Shown here in pieces: positions 34,945 through 43,226 of a stretch of DNA of 56,103 bases. The notes under the pieces are model-generated. The model worked only from the letters and a program-made list of their open reading frames with translations. It was not told where the DNA came from and searched no databases. Numbering within the stretch: the stretch's first letter is position 1; each line of letters starts with the position of its first letter. A program made the translations under genes and the position numbers. The stretch comes from Rhodococcus tibetensis (lineage in GTDB: Bacteria; Actinomycetota; Actinomycetes; Mycobacteriales; Mycobacteriaceae). The DNA is taken from positions 1 to 56,103 of the forward strand of contig NZ_JANFQF010000031.1 of NCBI RefSeq assembly GCF_024438035.1. The letters run 5' to 3'.

Positions 34945-35283
34945 CAACGCCGGCCCAGTCAGTCGGGTCGGCAGGCGTCGCGGGGGCCGAAACAGGTATG
35001 TGCCCGGGTCGATCGGCCGCTGCACTTTCCGGCGTCGAGAGTCAAGCTCATACGCGTCCCCTTCCAGCCGGAACCACCCCGAGGCCCCGATGTCCCCTAC
35101 ACCGCGAACGCACCGAACGCCCGACGCCCTTCTCGCTCGGCCCCCGATCATCCATCGGGTTCACCCGATCGACCGGTGTCAACTCCGAAACAGGGGCGGA
35201 CGGGGGCTGCACGGCCTGATGGGGCGGGGGACACCGCACAGCCGGCCGATCGACGATCCGTTCACCCGCGGACAGGTGGCGGT
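34945..35283. other. Intergenic stretch without a supported gene
   Basis: About 340 bases between the LuxR regulator and the DUF35 gene. Open frames here are Arg/Pro-rich shadows. I see no hairpin, RNA gene or repeat that I can support. Confidence 0.5.
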
Positions 35284-35679
35284 ATGAGCTCGGAACGGCA
35301 CACCCGCGGACATGCTCTTGCGAAGGCGTGCGCGCTGATGATCCAACGCTGCCGCAGCTGCACGGCGCTGCTCGCCCCGCTGATGGCGACCTGCTCGACG
35401 TGTCAAGGTTCGGATTTCGAGCAGGTACCCTCCTGCGGCTTCGGATCGATCGTGTCCTCCAAATCGGTCGAACGAGAACGGCACGGCCGGGACCGTGCCC
35501 AGGCCCCGTGCACGATCGCGATCGTCGAACTCGACGAAGGGCCCTGGGTGTACACCTGGATCGACGGCGAGGTCCCGGCGCCGACTCCCTCCGAGCGGCC
35601 GATCCGTGTGGAGTTCCGGCCGGCGGCCGCGGCCGAGCAGCTACCCGTGTTCGCGATTCGGCACTCCAACGAGGGTTGA
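35284..35679 (+). CDS. DUF35 protein with zinc ribbon and OB fold
   Basis: 131 residues. Cys23-x2-Cys26 and Cys37-x2-Cys40 form the rubredoxin-like zinc ribbon (CRSC...CSTC). The OB-fold half follows, with GFGSIVSSKSV and IAIVELDEGPWVYTWIDGE. Members usually partner thiolases or acyl-CoA transforming enzymes and help channel acyl-CoA; no such partner is adjacent here. The ATG at 35284 is preceded by AGGTGG, and longer frames add only low-complexity sequence. It is followed after 3 bp by the next gene, so the two are probably co-transcribed. Confidence 0.8.
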   Translation: MSSERHTRGHALAKACALMIQRCRSCTALLAPLMATCSTCQGSDFEQVPSCGFGSIVSSKSVERERHGRDRAQAPCTIAIVELDEGPWVYTWIDGEVPAPTPSERPIRVEFRPAAAAEQLPVFAIRHSNEG

Positions 35680-35682
35680 CCG

Positions 35683-36006
35683 ATGCAGACACGTCCCGCA
35701 GTCGAGCCCGCCGAGGTGTACGACGCCGAGTGGATACGGTTCTGGCTGGGCCGGTGTGAGTGGCTCGAGCGAACCCATTCGCTCACTTCGGACGGCCGAT
35801 GGATGACCGTCTTCGCAATCCAGTGGGCCCCGTTCGGGGGTGCCGGCACGGCGGAGCTGATGGAGCGCTTCGGCGTCGGGCGGGAGCGCTTCCTGGAACT
35901 GGTCCTTGAAGCACTGGCACCGCGCGGCACCGATCTACAGCGGATTCGTGCGGTGAAAAGTCGTTTGCGGGTTTCCCTCGAGTACGCGTGGCGGCGGATC
36001 GAGTAG
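35683..36006 (+). CDS. Small conserved protein, possibly DUF3263-like
   Basis: 107 residues, soluble and helical. The middle part (FAIQWAPFGGAGTAELMERF, then FLELVLEALA) and the basic C-terminus recall the actinobacterial DUF3263 pattern, in which a short helical segment resembles sigma-factor or HTH folds. The match is loose and I am not certain of it. It starts 3 bp after the DUF35 stop, indicating translational coupling, and converges on the molybdoenzyme operon. Confidence 0.6.
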   Translation: MQTRPAVEPAEVYDAEWIRFWLGRCEWLERTHSLTSDGRWMTVFAIQWAPFGGAGTAELMERFGVGRERFLELVLEALAPRGTDLQRIRAVKSRLRVSLEYAWRRIE

Positions 36007-36017
36007 CCGCGGCACGG

Positions 36018-38111
36018 TCAGTCGTGCAGTAGATCATCGAGATGGATCGGTACCTTCCGAACCCGGATACCGGTCGCGTCCCGCACAGCGTTCGCCACGG
36101 CGGCGGCCGCGCCGACGATCCCGATCTCTCCGGCGCCTTTCGAGCCCATCGGATTGGCGTGCTCGTCGACGTCGTCGAGACAGACGGCGTCGAGGTAACG
36201 AATGTCGGCGTGCGCGGCGATGTGGTAGCTGGCCAGGTCGTGGCTGACGATATGGCCGAAGCGGGGATCCCCGACGCTTTCCTCGTGCAGGGCCATCGAT
36301 ACTCCCATCGTCATTCCGCCGATGAGCTGAGAGCGCACCGTGCGCGCATTGACGACCCGGCCGATGGCAAATACACCGACCATGCGCTCCACCCGAATCT
36401 CGCACGTATCGCGATGCACGTGCGCCTCGACGAAATGGGCGCCGAACGAATGGAGTGCGAACTTCTCGGCGTCGGGATTTTCCGGTGTCTCCGCACTCGA
36501 CTCTGCCCCTGGCTGCGGCGCCGTTCCGTGCGCGTCGCGGAACGCTCGGGCCGCCGCAACGACGGCACTGCCCCAGGAACTGATACCCGTGGAACCTCCC
36601 GCCACTGTGGCGGACGGAAGGTCGGTGTCGCCGATCTGCAGGTCGATCGCGTCGAGGGGGCAGCCGAGTGCGTCGGCCGCGATCTGGGTGAGGGCGGTCC
36701 ACGTTCCGGTCCCGATGTCGACGGAACCGATCTGCACCCGGTAGATACCGTTGCCGTAGCGGATTCGCGCAACCGACCCTGGTGACGTGTTCGCCGGATA
36801 GGTCGAGGCAGCCACCCCGTACCCCACCGACCAGTCCGAATCCGAGCGAAGTCGCGTGTTCGTGCGCCGGTCGGCCCAGCCGAAACGGTCGGCGCCGTCA
36901 CGGAGGCAATCGACGAGGCGCCGGCCCGACCACGGGTGGCCCGACTCCGGGTCGGTGGCAGGTTCGTTTTTGATGCGCAGTTCGATCGGGTCGATTCCGC
37001 ACACTTCGGCAAGTTCGTCCATCGCGACCTCGGCCGCGAACATCCCGGGGGTCTCGCCGGGGGCCCGCATCCAGGACGGGGCTGGCACGTCGAGGGCAGC
37101 GAGGCGGTGGGAGGTGTACCGGGCGGGGGAGGAGTACATCATCCGCGATGGCACGGCCGCCTGCTCGGCGAATTCCTTGATCCTCGCGGACTGTGTCAGC
37201 ACCTCGTGGGAGACGGCGGTCAGGTGCCCGTCGGTGTCCGCGCCGAGCCGGATGTGCTGCAGTGTCGGGGCACGGTAGGCGGACAGCGAGAACATCTGCT
37301 GCCGGGTCACCGCGAACTTGACCGGTCGCCCCGGTGCCTTCTGCGCTGCCAAGGCCACCAGCACATTGTGCGCGTGCGGCAACCCTTTCGATCCGAATCC
37401 GCCGCCGACGTGCGGTGCGATGACCCGGATGTCCTCGGGTGCGAGACCGAACACCGGTGCCAACGTCTTCCGGGCCGAGTGAACGCCTTGCGTCGAATCA
37501 TGCAGCGTCAGAACAGGACCGGGCCCATCAGATCGCCACTGGGCGATTGTGGTGTGCGGCTCCATCGGATTGTTGTGCTCCATCGCCGTGAAGTACACCT
37601 GGTCTACCGTTCGCGGTGCGGCGGTCAACGCCGCCTCGACGTCACCGTGTCGCGTGTCGGTGGGAAAACCGGCGTTCACTGTCTCCGGGGCGTAGAAGTC
37701 GCTCCGGTCGGCGCGGAAATCGGTGTCGTGGTCGCGCACGCCGTACTCGACGCGGATCAGGTCGGCAGCCTCACGGGCTGCTTCGGGGGACTCGGCGACC
37801 ACCGCGCCGAGGTACTGGCCCCGGAAGTGAACCTCGGGGTCTTGCAGGATCGCGAGTTCGCCGTCGGAAGTGTCCGCGAGCCGCGGCGCGTCGAACACCG
37901 TCAGGATTGCGATCACCCCGTCGACAGTCCGCGCGTCTTCTACATCGATGGCGGTGACCGTCCCGCGGGCAATGCTCGAGAGAACGGGGTGCAGATAGGT
38001 CGGATCCGGCACCGGGTGCTCGAAGGCGTACAGCGCCGCACCGGTCACTTTGTCGTGGCCGTCCAGGCGTTCGACCGGCGTCCCGACGACCTTCGGCTCG
38101 AGCAACGCCAT
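36018..38111 (-). CDS. Aldehyde oxidase/xanthine dehydrogenase-type molybdenum subunit
   Basis: 697 residues. It has the family layout: an N-terminal a/b hammerhead domain (GHDKVTGAALYAFEH), GGGFGSKGLPHAHN for cofactor contact, APGETPGMFAAE, and the C-terminal base Glu662 in NPMGSKGAGEIG. It resembles the PaoC (YagR) type of periplasmic aldehyde oxidoreductase, which oxidises aldehydes to acids at a molybdopterin cytosine dinucleotide centre. I see no Tat signal in this subunit. Its ATG overlaps the stop of the FAD subunit (TGATG), showing coupling. The true start is at 38111; the longer frame upstream overlaps the FAD gene. Confidence 0.93.
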   Translation of the reverse strand: MALLEPKVVGTPVERLDGHDKVTGAALYAFEHPVPDPTYLHPVLSSIARGTVTAIDVEDARTVDGVIAILTVFDAPRLADTSDGELAILQDPEVHFRGQYLGAVVAESPEAAREAADLIRVEYGVRDHDTDFRADRSDFYAPETVNAGFPTDTRHGDVEAALTAAPRTVDQVYFTAMEHNNPMEPHTTIAQWRSDGPGPVLTLHDSTQGVHSARKTLAPVFGLAPEDIRVIAPHVGGGFGSKGLPHAHNVLVALAAQKAPGRPVKFAVTRQQMFSLSAYRAPTLQHIRLGADTDGHLTAVSHEVLTQSARIKEFAEQAAVPSRMMYSSPARYTSHRLAALDVPAPSWMRAPGETPGMFAAEVAMDELAEVCGIDPIELRIKNEPATDPESGHPWSGRRLVDCLRDGADRFGWADRRTNTRLRSDSDWSVGYGVAASTYPANTSPGSVARIRYGNGIYRVQIGSVDIGTGTWTALTQIAADALGCPLDAIDLQIGDTDLPSATVAGGSTGISSWGSAVVAAARAFRDAHGTAPQPGAESSAETPENPDAEKFALHSFGAHFVEAHVHRDTCEIRVERMVGVFAIGRVVNARTVRSQLIGGMTMGVSMALHEESVGDPRFGHIVSHDLASYHIAAHADIRYLDAVCLDDVDEHANPMGSKGAGEIGIVGAAAAVANAVRDATGIRVRKVPIHLDDLLHD

Positions 38112-39100
38112 CAGCGCGCCTCCTGGGTGAGGGAGCGGAGTGTGGCGGTCAGTACCCGCCTGGTGAGGGTGACCTTGAATTCGTTGCCCGGCAGGGGATT
38201 CGCCGCGGACAGTTCGGCGTCGGCTGCCGCCGCGAATGTCTGTTCCGTGGGTGGGGAACCGATCAGCACCTCTTCGGCCCGCTCTGCGCGCCACGGCCGA
38301 TGCGCCACCCCGCCGAGCGCGATCCGTGCGGAATCGATGCGGTTGGTCGCGACTGTCAGATCCGCGGCGACCGACACGAGTGCGAACGCGAACGACGCCC
38401 GGTCGCGCACCTTGCGGTACGCCGACCGGCTTCCTCGAACCGGCGGCGGTAGCTCCACCGCGGTGACGAGTTCACCGTGCGCGAGATCGGTGTCCCGGTC
38501 CGGACTGTCCCCGGGGAGCCGATAGAACTCGCTCAGCGGAATCCTCCGGTTGCCGTCCGTGTTCCGCACGAGCACCACTGCGTCGAGCGCCGCCATCGCG
38601 ACGGCCATGTCGGACGGATGCACGGCCACGCAGTGCTCGGAGGCACCGAGGATGGCGTGATAGCGCACATACCCGCCGAGCGCGGAGCAGCCGGTACCCG
38701 GTTCACGTTTGTTGCATGGTGTGGTGATGTCCTGGAAATACACGCACCGAGTTCGCTGAAGAAGATTTCCGGCGGTGGTCGCGAGGTTGCGGAGCTGACC
38801 CGACGCGCCGGACAGCAGTGCCCTAGACAGCATCGGGTACCGGGATCGGACGAGTTCGTGTGCGGCCAGATCGCTGTTGCGGACGGCCGCACCGATCCGG
38901 AGTCCGCCGCCCGCAAGTTCGTCCACGTCACCGAGGGGGAGCCCGCGGACGTCCACGAGTCGAGCCGGTTGCGCCACACCGAGTTTCATGTGGTCCACCA
39001 GGTTGGTGCCGCCGGCCAGGAATCGAGCCTCGGGGTCGGCTGTGACGGTGGCGACGGCACCGTCGACGTCAGTGGCGCGTTCGTAGTCGAACGGAATCAT
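38111..39100 (-). CDS. FAD-binding subunit of the molybdoenzyme, with an extra 4Fe-4S site
   Basis: 329 residues. The FAD site is visible as FLAGGTNLVDHMK near the N-terminus and ATTAGNLLQRT in the middle. Cys119, Cys129, Cys138 and Cys157 lie in an inserted loop (RTRCVYFQD, PCNKREPGTGC, SEHC), the arrangement known in PaoB-like subunits that hold an additional 4Fe-4S cluster. The C-terminal CO-dehydrogenase flavoprotein domain follows. It is joined to both neighbours by ATGA/TGATG overlaps. Confidence 0.92.
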   Translation of the reverse strand: MIPFDYERATDVDGAVATVTADPEARFLAGGTNLVDHMKLGVAQPARLVDVRGLPLGDVDELAGGGLRIGAAVRNSDLAAHELVRSRYPMLSRALLSGASGQLRNLATTAGNLLQRTRCVYFQDITTPCNKREPGTGCSALGGYVRYHAILGASEHCVAVHPSDMAVAMAALDAVVLVRNTDGNRRIPLSEFYRLPGDSPDRDTDLAHGELVTAVELPPPVRGSRSAYRKVRDRASFAFALVSVAADLTVATNRIDSARIALGGVAHRPWRAERAEEVLIGSPPTEQTFAAAADAELSAANPLPGNEFKVTLTRRVLTATLRSLTQEAR

Positions 39101-39633
39101 GCTTCTGCGGCCTGACGAATAGCGGCGAGGATATTCGTATATGCGCCGCAGCGGCACAGGTTCCCGCTCATCCGTTCACGGATTTCGTCGTCGGTCAGTT
39201 CGGGCGGTGCCATCAGATCCTCGGTGACGATGCTCGGGTGCTGCGACCAGTACTCGTCGAGCATCCCGACGGCGGAGCAGATCTGGCCGGGTGTGCAGTA
39301 GCCGCACTGCAAACCGTCCTGCTCGACGAACGCCTGCGCAACCGCGTGCAGTTCGTCCCCATCGGCGAGCCCGTGCGCCGTCGTGATCCGGGCACCGTCG
39401 TGGGCGACGGCGAATGTCAGGCAGGAGGTCGCACGTCGGCCGTCGAGTAGTACGGTGCACGACCCGCATTGGCCGTGATCGCATCCCTTCTTGGGTGCCG
39501 TGACACCCAGATTCTCCCGCAGGGCGTCGAGCAACGTCGTACGAGTGTCGACGTCGAGGGTGCGATGTTCGCCGTCGACGTCGAGGACGATCTTCGTGTG
39601 TCGTGCGCCGCGCGGACCACCAGGGTGATTCAT
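39097..39633 (-). CDS. 2Fe-2S subunit of the molybdoenzyme
   Basis: 178 residues. The plant-ferredoxin-like cluster ligands are Cys51, Cys56, Cys59 and Cys71 (KKGCDHGQCGSCT...SC). The second cluster is held by Cys110, Cys113, Cys160 and Cys162 (CGYC...CRC). It passes electrons from the molybdenum centre to FAD. It is the first gene of the operon; the order FeS-FAD-Mo equals paoABC. No signal peptide is seen, in contrast to the Tat-exported E. coli PaoA, so this enzyme may be cytoplasmic. No MCD-type assembly chaperone is present next to it. Confidence 0.94.
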   Translation of the reverse strand: MNHPGGPRGARHTKIVLDVDGEHRTLDVDTRTTLLDALRENLGVTAPKKGCDHGQCGSCTVLLDGRRATSCLTFAVAHDGARITTAHGLADGDELHAVAQAFVEQDGLQCGYCTPGQICSAVGMLDEYWSQHPSIVTEDLMAPPELTDDEIRERMSGNLCRCGAYTNILAAIRQAAEA

Positions 39634-39642
39634 GTGGGGAGG

Positions 39643-39668
39643 CTACCCACTAGCCGAGTTCCCGAACC
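39643..39668 (-). promoter_or_regulatory. Sigma-B/F-type promoter candidate before the molybdoenzyme operon
   Basis: On the minus strand GGTT (39668-39665), 16 bases, then GGGTAG (39648-39643). The start point would be about three bases before the ATG at 39633, so the first subunit may be translated from a leaderless mRNA. It is weaker evidence than the GTTT cases. Confidence 0.4.
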
Positions 39669-39678
39669 GCTTTCGCCG

Positions 39679-40329
39679 CTACCCCTGTTCCGGGAGGACT
39701 CCGGTCTCCAGGAAGATCACCCGCCTGCCGATTTCGACGGTGTGGTCGCAGAACCGTTCGTAGAAGCGGCCGAGTAGGGTGATGTCGACAGCTGCCGTGA
39801 CACCGTGCGGCCAGTCGTCGTCTTGGGTGATCGCGAAGAGCCCCCGATGAAGGTCGTCCATCGTGTCGTCAGCGGTCAACAGCCCGAGGGCGCGTTCGGG
39901 ATCGCGGTGCTGCAGGACCTGCTCCGTTTCCTCCGCTTGGGCGACCGCGACCGCGCCCATCCGGGTGAACACCTCGAGCACCTCCTCCGGAACGACGTGC
40001 TCGGGATGCCGACGGCGGACGATCTTCGCGATGTGCACCGCGAGGCCACCCATCCGGTGCAGGTCGGCGGAGATATGGAGACCACCGACCATGAACCGGA
40101 GGTCATGGGCGACCGGTGCCTGCAACGCGAGCAGCGAGAACGCGCGCTGCTCCCAGCGGGAAGCGGCCGCGTCGAGTTCGCTGCTCACATCGATGACATG
40201 CTCGGCGAGTCCGAGGTCCGCCTGTAGCAACGCACCACTCGCCTCCCTCATCGCCGTCACGGTGAGGCGGCACATCGCGGCCAGCTCGCCGGCGAGACTG
40301 TCGATGTTTTCCGCGAATCGAGTACGCAT
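39679..40329 (-). CDS. phoU: Phosphate signalling regulator PhoU
   Basis: 216 residues made of two PhoU three-helix repeats. Typical segments are AASRWEQRAFSLLALQAPVAHDLRFMVGGL with ISADLHRMGGLAVHIAK in the first half, and LGRFYERFCDHTVEIGRRV in the second. PhoU damps the PhoR/PhoB response and modulates the Pst transporter when phosphate is sufficient, acting at the inner face of the membrane. No pst, phoR or phoB gene lies nearby, so this is a solitary copy. Confidence 0.92.
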   Translation of the reverse strand: MRTRFAENIDSLAGELAAMCRLTVTAMREASGALLQADLGLAEHVIDVSSELDAAASRWEQRAFSLLALQAPVAHDLRFMVGGLHISADLHRMGGLAVHIAKIVRRRHPEHVVPEEVLEVFTRMGAVAVAQAEETEQVLQHRDPERALGLLTADDTMDDLHRGLFAITQDDDWPHGVTAAVDITLLGRFYERFCDHTVEIGRRVIFLETGVLPEQG

Positions 40330-40366
40330 CGGATCAGCCTAGATAGGTTCTGTAGCAACTGCGCTG

Positions 40367-40636
40367 CTAGCGGGGGTCCGCGTGTGCGAGCTTGCGGTAT
40401 CCTCGCGCCCCCGCTCGGTCCACCGCGGCTCTGATCAGGCCGAAAATGGTGCCCTGCACTGCGGCGGCGATGAGTACCTCACGATTGGAGCGGGAGAGAT
40501 CCTTCGGGTCCGGAGCCTCCGGCTCGCCCGCCACGCGCTTCCACACCTGGCCGAACACCGCCCCGGCCAAGAGCCCACCACCCACACTCGCAGCGAGGGC
40601 CAGCGGTTTGTACATCACTTTCGATACGGAACTCAT
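40367..40636 (-). CDS. DUF4235 membrane-associated protein
   Basis: 89 residues. The ATG at 40636 follows GAGGACGAGGAC. It begins MSSVSKVMYKPLALAASVGG, has a hydrophobic glycine/alanine segment at about residues 10-27 and the conserved VWKRVAGEPEAPDP motif, and a second apolar helix near 53-68. This is the DUF4235 pattern of small actinobacterial membrane proteins of unknown function. It starts 53 bp after the SRPBCC gene on the same strand and is probably in its operon. Confidence 0.82.
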   Translation of the reverse strand: MSSVSKVMYKPLALAASVGGGLLAGAVFGQVWKRVAGEPEAPDPKDLSRSNREVLIAAAVQGTIFGLIRAAVDRAGARGYRKLAHADPR

Positions 40637-40689
40637 GTCCTCGTCCTCTACGGTGTCGTCGATGGTCGCGGTCGTCGGGAGTCCAGTCC

Positions 40690-41151
40690 TCAGGAGCCGG
40701 GGCGATCGACCTCGCCGCGCCACGCATCGGTTTCGGTGCCACGGGACTCGATGAACTCCTTGAACCGGGACATATCACCTTTCACTCGCTTCCCGAGGAC
40801 TCCCAGCTTGTCCGCCACGTTCTCGACGAACCCCTCGGGGTCGACGTCCATCTGTGCCGTGACGCGGGTCTTGTCATCGTCCAGCCGGTGAAAGGTGATC
40901 ACCCCGGCATGATTGGGGCCGCCATCGGACGTCCACGCCACCCGCTCGTCGGGGTGCTGCTCGGTGATGGTGGCATCGAATTCGCGTTTCACACCGGCGA
41001 TCGAGACGACCCAGTGGATGTGCGTCGGATCGATCTGCCGGATCTCCTCGACACCCTCCATGAAGCGAGGGAACTCCTCGAACTGCGTCCATTGGTTATA
41101 AGCCGTGGCGACCGGAACGGACACGTCCACGGCCTCGGTGATGGTACTCAT
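40690..41151 (-). CDS. SRPBCC (polyketide cyclase-like) protein
   Basis: 153 residues with the helix-grip fold pattern: ITEAVDVSVPVATAYNQWTQ, FEEFPRFMEGVEEI, a central beta region WVVSIAGVKREFDATI, and a long C-terminal helix with MSRFKEFIESRG. The family binds hydrophobic ligands in a deep pocket; this subgroup is common in actinomycetes and its ligand is unknown. AGGAGA precedes the ATG and a good sigma-B/F-type promoter lies upstream. DUF4235 follows on the same strand. Confidence 0.88.
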   Translation of the reverse strand: MSTITEAVDVSVPVATAYNQWTQFEEFPRFMEGVEEIRQIDPTHIHWVVSIAGVKREFDATITEQHPDERVAWTSDGGPNHAGVITFHRLDDDKTRVTAQMDVDPEGFVENVADKLGVLGKRVKGDMSRFKEFIESRGTETDAWRGEVDRPGS

Positions 41152-41185
41152 ATCGTCTCCTGTCGGTCGGTGTCGCGGTGAACGC

Positions 41186-41212
41186 GTACCCCGAGTGGGT
41201 TCGGGTCAATCC
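41186..41212 (-). promoter_or_regulatory. Sigma-B/F-type promoter candidate before the SRPBCC gene
   Basis: On the minus strand GGATT (41212-41208), 16 bases, GGGTAC (41191-41186). The start point near 41179 leaves a leader of about 28 bases that contains AGGAGA, a fully plausible promoter-to-gene arrangement. Confidence 0.6.
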
Positions 41213-41286
41213 GGTTGGCGGGGCCGGGTCCGCACGAATCGGCGGCTCGTGTTTCGCGGGTGCCCGGGTTGGGGAATGCCCCCTAT

Positions 41287-42609
41287 ATGACCTACGAATC
41301 AGCTGGAGAGCCGCCGCGCATCGTCGTGGTGGGAAGCGGCTTCGCCGGTTTCGAATGCGCGCGGCGTCTCTCGCGTTCACTGCGCGGCACCGGCGCCCGC
41401 GTCATCATGGTCTCACCCAATGACTACATGCTCTACACCCCGCTGCTCCCGGAGGTGGCGGGCGGCATTCTGGACGCCCGGTTCGTGACCGTCGCACTGT
41501 CGGACGCGATGCCCGCCGTCGAGCTCGTCCGAGGTGCCGTCGATTCTGTCGACCTCGACAAGCAGACGGTCCACGTCACCGACTGCGAGGAGGGCGAGGA
41601 GGAGGTGTCGTGGGACCGGCTGGTGTTCACTCCCGGTTCTGTCACGCGACTGTTCGACATCCCAGGTCTCCTCGAACACGGCCGCGGCCTCAAAACGCCC
41701 GCGGAGGCGCTGTACTTCCGTGACCAGCTCCTCACCCAACTCGAGCTGGCCAGCCGTGACACGGACCCCCGGGAGTCGCAGGCGCGACGGACATTCGTCG
41801 TGGTGGGTGCGTCCTATGCCGGGACGGAGCTGATTGCCCAGTTGCGCGCTCTCGCCGACAAGGCGGCCGCCAGACAGCACCTCGATCCGGCGGCGGTCAG
41901 ATTTTTACTCCTGGACACCGCTGACACAGTGATGCCGGAAGTGGGGGAGAAGCTCGGTGCCAAGGTGCTCGACGTGCTGAGCTCGCGGGGTATCGATGTG
42001 CGGCTCGAGACGACCCTGACCGAGCTCAGCGAGAACAGCGTGACCCTGAGTGACGGCACCGTAGTCCCCACTCGCACAGTCGCCTGGGTCACCGGAGTGG
42101 CCGCGAATCCTCTCGTCGAGACGCTCGGGCTGCCCACCGAAAAGGGCAGGCTGAAGGTCGGTGCGGACCTGTCCGTCGAGGGGCACCCCGGGGTCTTCGC
42201 CGGTGGGGACGCCGCGGCCGTCCCTGATCCGCGCCACAGCGGGTCCATCACCCCACCGACGGCGCAACATGCGGTGCGTCAGGGCCGCACGCTCGCCCGC
42301 AATGTCGCGGCCAGTCTGGGGATCGGCGAGGCGAAACCCTATGCGCACCGCGACATGGGTCTGGTGGTCGATCTGGGTCCGGGCTTCGCGGTCGCCAACC
42401 CGCTGGGAATTCAACTGTCGGGATTACCCGCGAAGGCGGTGACCCGCCTGTACCACCTCTTTGCCATGCCCTCGCCGGTCAACCGGTGGGCGGTCGGCCT
42501 CGCCTATCTCACCGATCTGCTGTTCGACCGGCCGCTGGTGTCGATCGGATTGGTCGCCGAATCGCCGTCACAGTTCGCGGCCAGCGAGGGCGTCGGTGCG
42601 CGAAACTGA
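41287..42609 (+). CDS. FAD-dependent NADH dehydrogenase-like oxidoreductase (NDH-2 type)
   Basis: 440 residues. The FAD Rossmann motif VVVGSGFAGFECAR is near the N-terminus, PNDYMLYTPLLPEVAGG follows, a second dinucleotide motif VVVGASYAGTELIA lies mid-protein, and GVFAGGDAAAVPD marks the FAD/quinone-side region. These are features of type II NADH dehydrogenases and related pyridine nucleotide oxidoreductases, which reduce quinone at the membrane without pumping protons. I chose the ATG at 41287 over the TTG at 41215 because the protein then starts at the usual distance from the first motif. It is divergent from the SRPBCC gene. Confidence 0.88.
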   Translation: MTYESAGEPPRIVVVGSGFAGFECARRLSRSLRGTGARVIMVSPNDYMLYTPLLPEVAGGILDARFVTVALSDAMPAVELVRGAVDSVDLDKQTVHVTDCEEGEEEVSWDRLVFTPGSVTRLFDIPGLLEHGRGLKTPAEALYFRDQLLTQLELASRDTDPRESQARRTFVVVGASYAGTELIAQLRALADKAAARQHLDPAAVRFLLLDTADTVMPEVGEKLGAKVLDVLSSRGIDVRLETTLTELSENSVTLSDGTVVPTRTVAWVTGVAANPLVETLGLPTEKGRLKVGADLSVEGHPGVFAGGDAAAVPDPRHSGSITPPTAQHAVRQGRTLARNVAASLGIGEAKPYAHRDMGLVVDLGPGFAVANPLGIQLSGLPAKAVTRLYHLFAMPSPVNRWAVGLAYLTDLLFDRPLVSIGLVAESPSQFAASEGVGARN

Positions 42610-42653
42610 CCGTGGAGCTGAGTGGAAACGGTCGCCGAGGAGAAAGGAACAGG

Positions 42654-42980
42654 ATGACATCGCAGCAGGCTCGAGATAATCCCCAGCGGAATCGCTACGA
42701 ACTGATCGAGGATGGTGATGTGACCGGGTTCATCGAGTATTCGGCAGGCGACGGGGTGCTCGCTCTCACCCACACCGAGGTCGGTGACGCGTTCGAGGGC
42801 AAGGGGTACGCGAGCCGTCTGGTGAAGGACACCCTCGACGACGCCCGAGTCCGTGGACTCGCCATCCTCCCCGAATGCACCTACGTGCAGCAGTGGATAC
42901 GCAAACATCCGGACTACCGAACCGTGGTACCGGAAAACGATCGGGGGCGGTTCGACCTGGAACGGAGCGAAGATGAGTGA
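42654..42980 (+). CDS. Small GNAT-type N-acetyltransferase (YjdJ-like)
   Basis: 108 residues. The acetyl-CoA loop is recognisable in FEGKGYASRLVKDTLDDAR, and the C-terminal LPECTYVQQWIRKHPDY is typical of the short acetyltransferase family with a GNAT-like half fold. The substrate is unknown. AAAGGA precedes the ATG. It lies 44 bp after the oxidoreductase and overlaps the next gene by 8 bp, so the three probably form an operon. Confidence 0.85.
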   Translation: MTSQQARDNPQRNRYELIEDGDVTGFIEYSAGDGVLALTHTEVGDAFEGKGYASRLVKDTLDDARVRGLAILPECTYVQQWIRKHPDYRTVVPENDRGRFDLERSEDE

Positions 42981-43197
42981 GGACAAGAGAACGTTCGTGG
43001 CGCGGCGTCTCGACGAGGTGATCCACGAGTGGGAGGCGGATGCTCCGCCCGGTTCGGGCACCGGTCAGTCGGATGGTCCGCTGGTGACCGCTCAACGTCA
43101 CCGCGCCGAAATAGACACGGCGACCGACGAGCGTGTCGACGAGATCGCCGCCTCGTACCCCGACATCGACGCGGCGTGGCCCACGCACGGGAACTGA
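42973..43197 (+). CDS. Small acidic hypothetical protein
   Basis: 74 residues, acidic, no cysteine and no membrane segment. It begins MSEDKRTFVARRLDEVIHEW and ends with a D-x-D-x-A-W-P-like tail. I recognise no family. The ATG lies within the end of the GNAT gene, and translation is likely coupled. Confidence 0.6.
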   Translation: MSEDKRTFVARRLDEVIHEWEADAPPGSGTGQSDGPLVTAQRHRAEIDTATDERVDEIAASYPDIDAAWPTHGN

Positions 43198-43226
43198 TTG
43201 CCGAGAAGCGCACTCGCCGGCGAAGG

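Noticed and set aside
36936..38525. Long plus-strand frame opposite the molybdoenzyme subunits
   Set aside because: It lies antisense to well-supported Mo and FAD subunit genes and shows no domain of its own.
42806..42811. GGGTAC on the plus strand within the GNAT gene
   Set aside because: It lies inside a coding sequence with no gene start behind it at a suitable distance, and shows that the -10 motif alone also occurs by chance.
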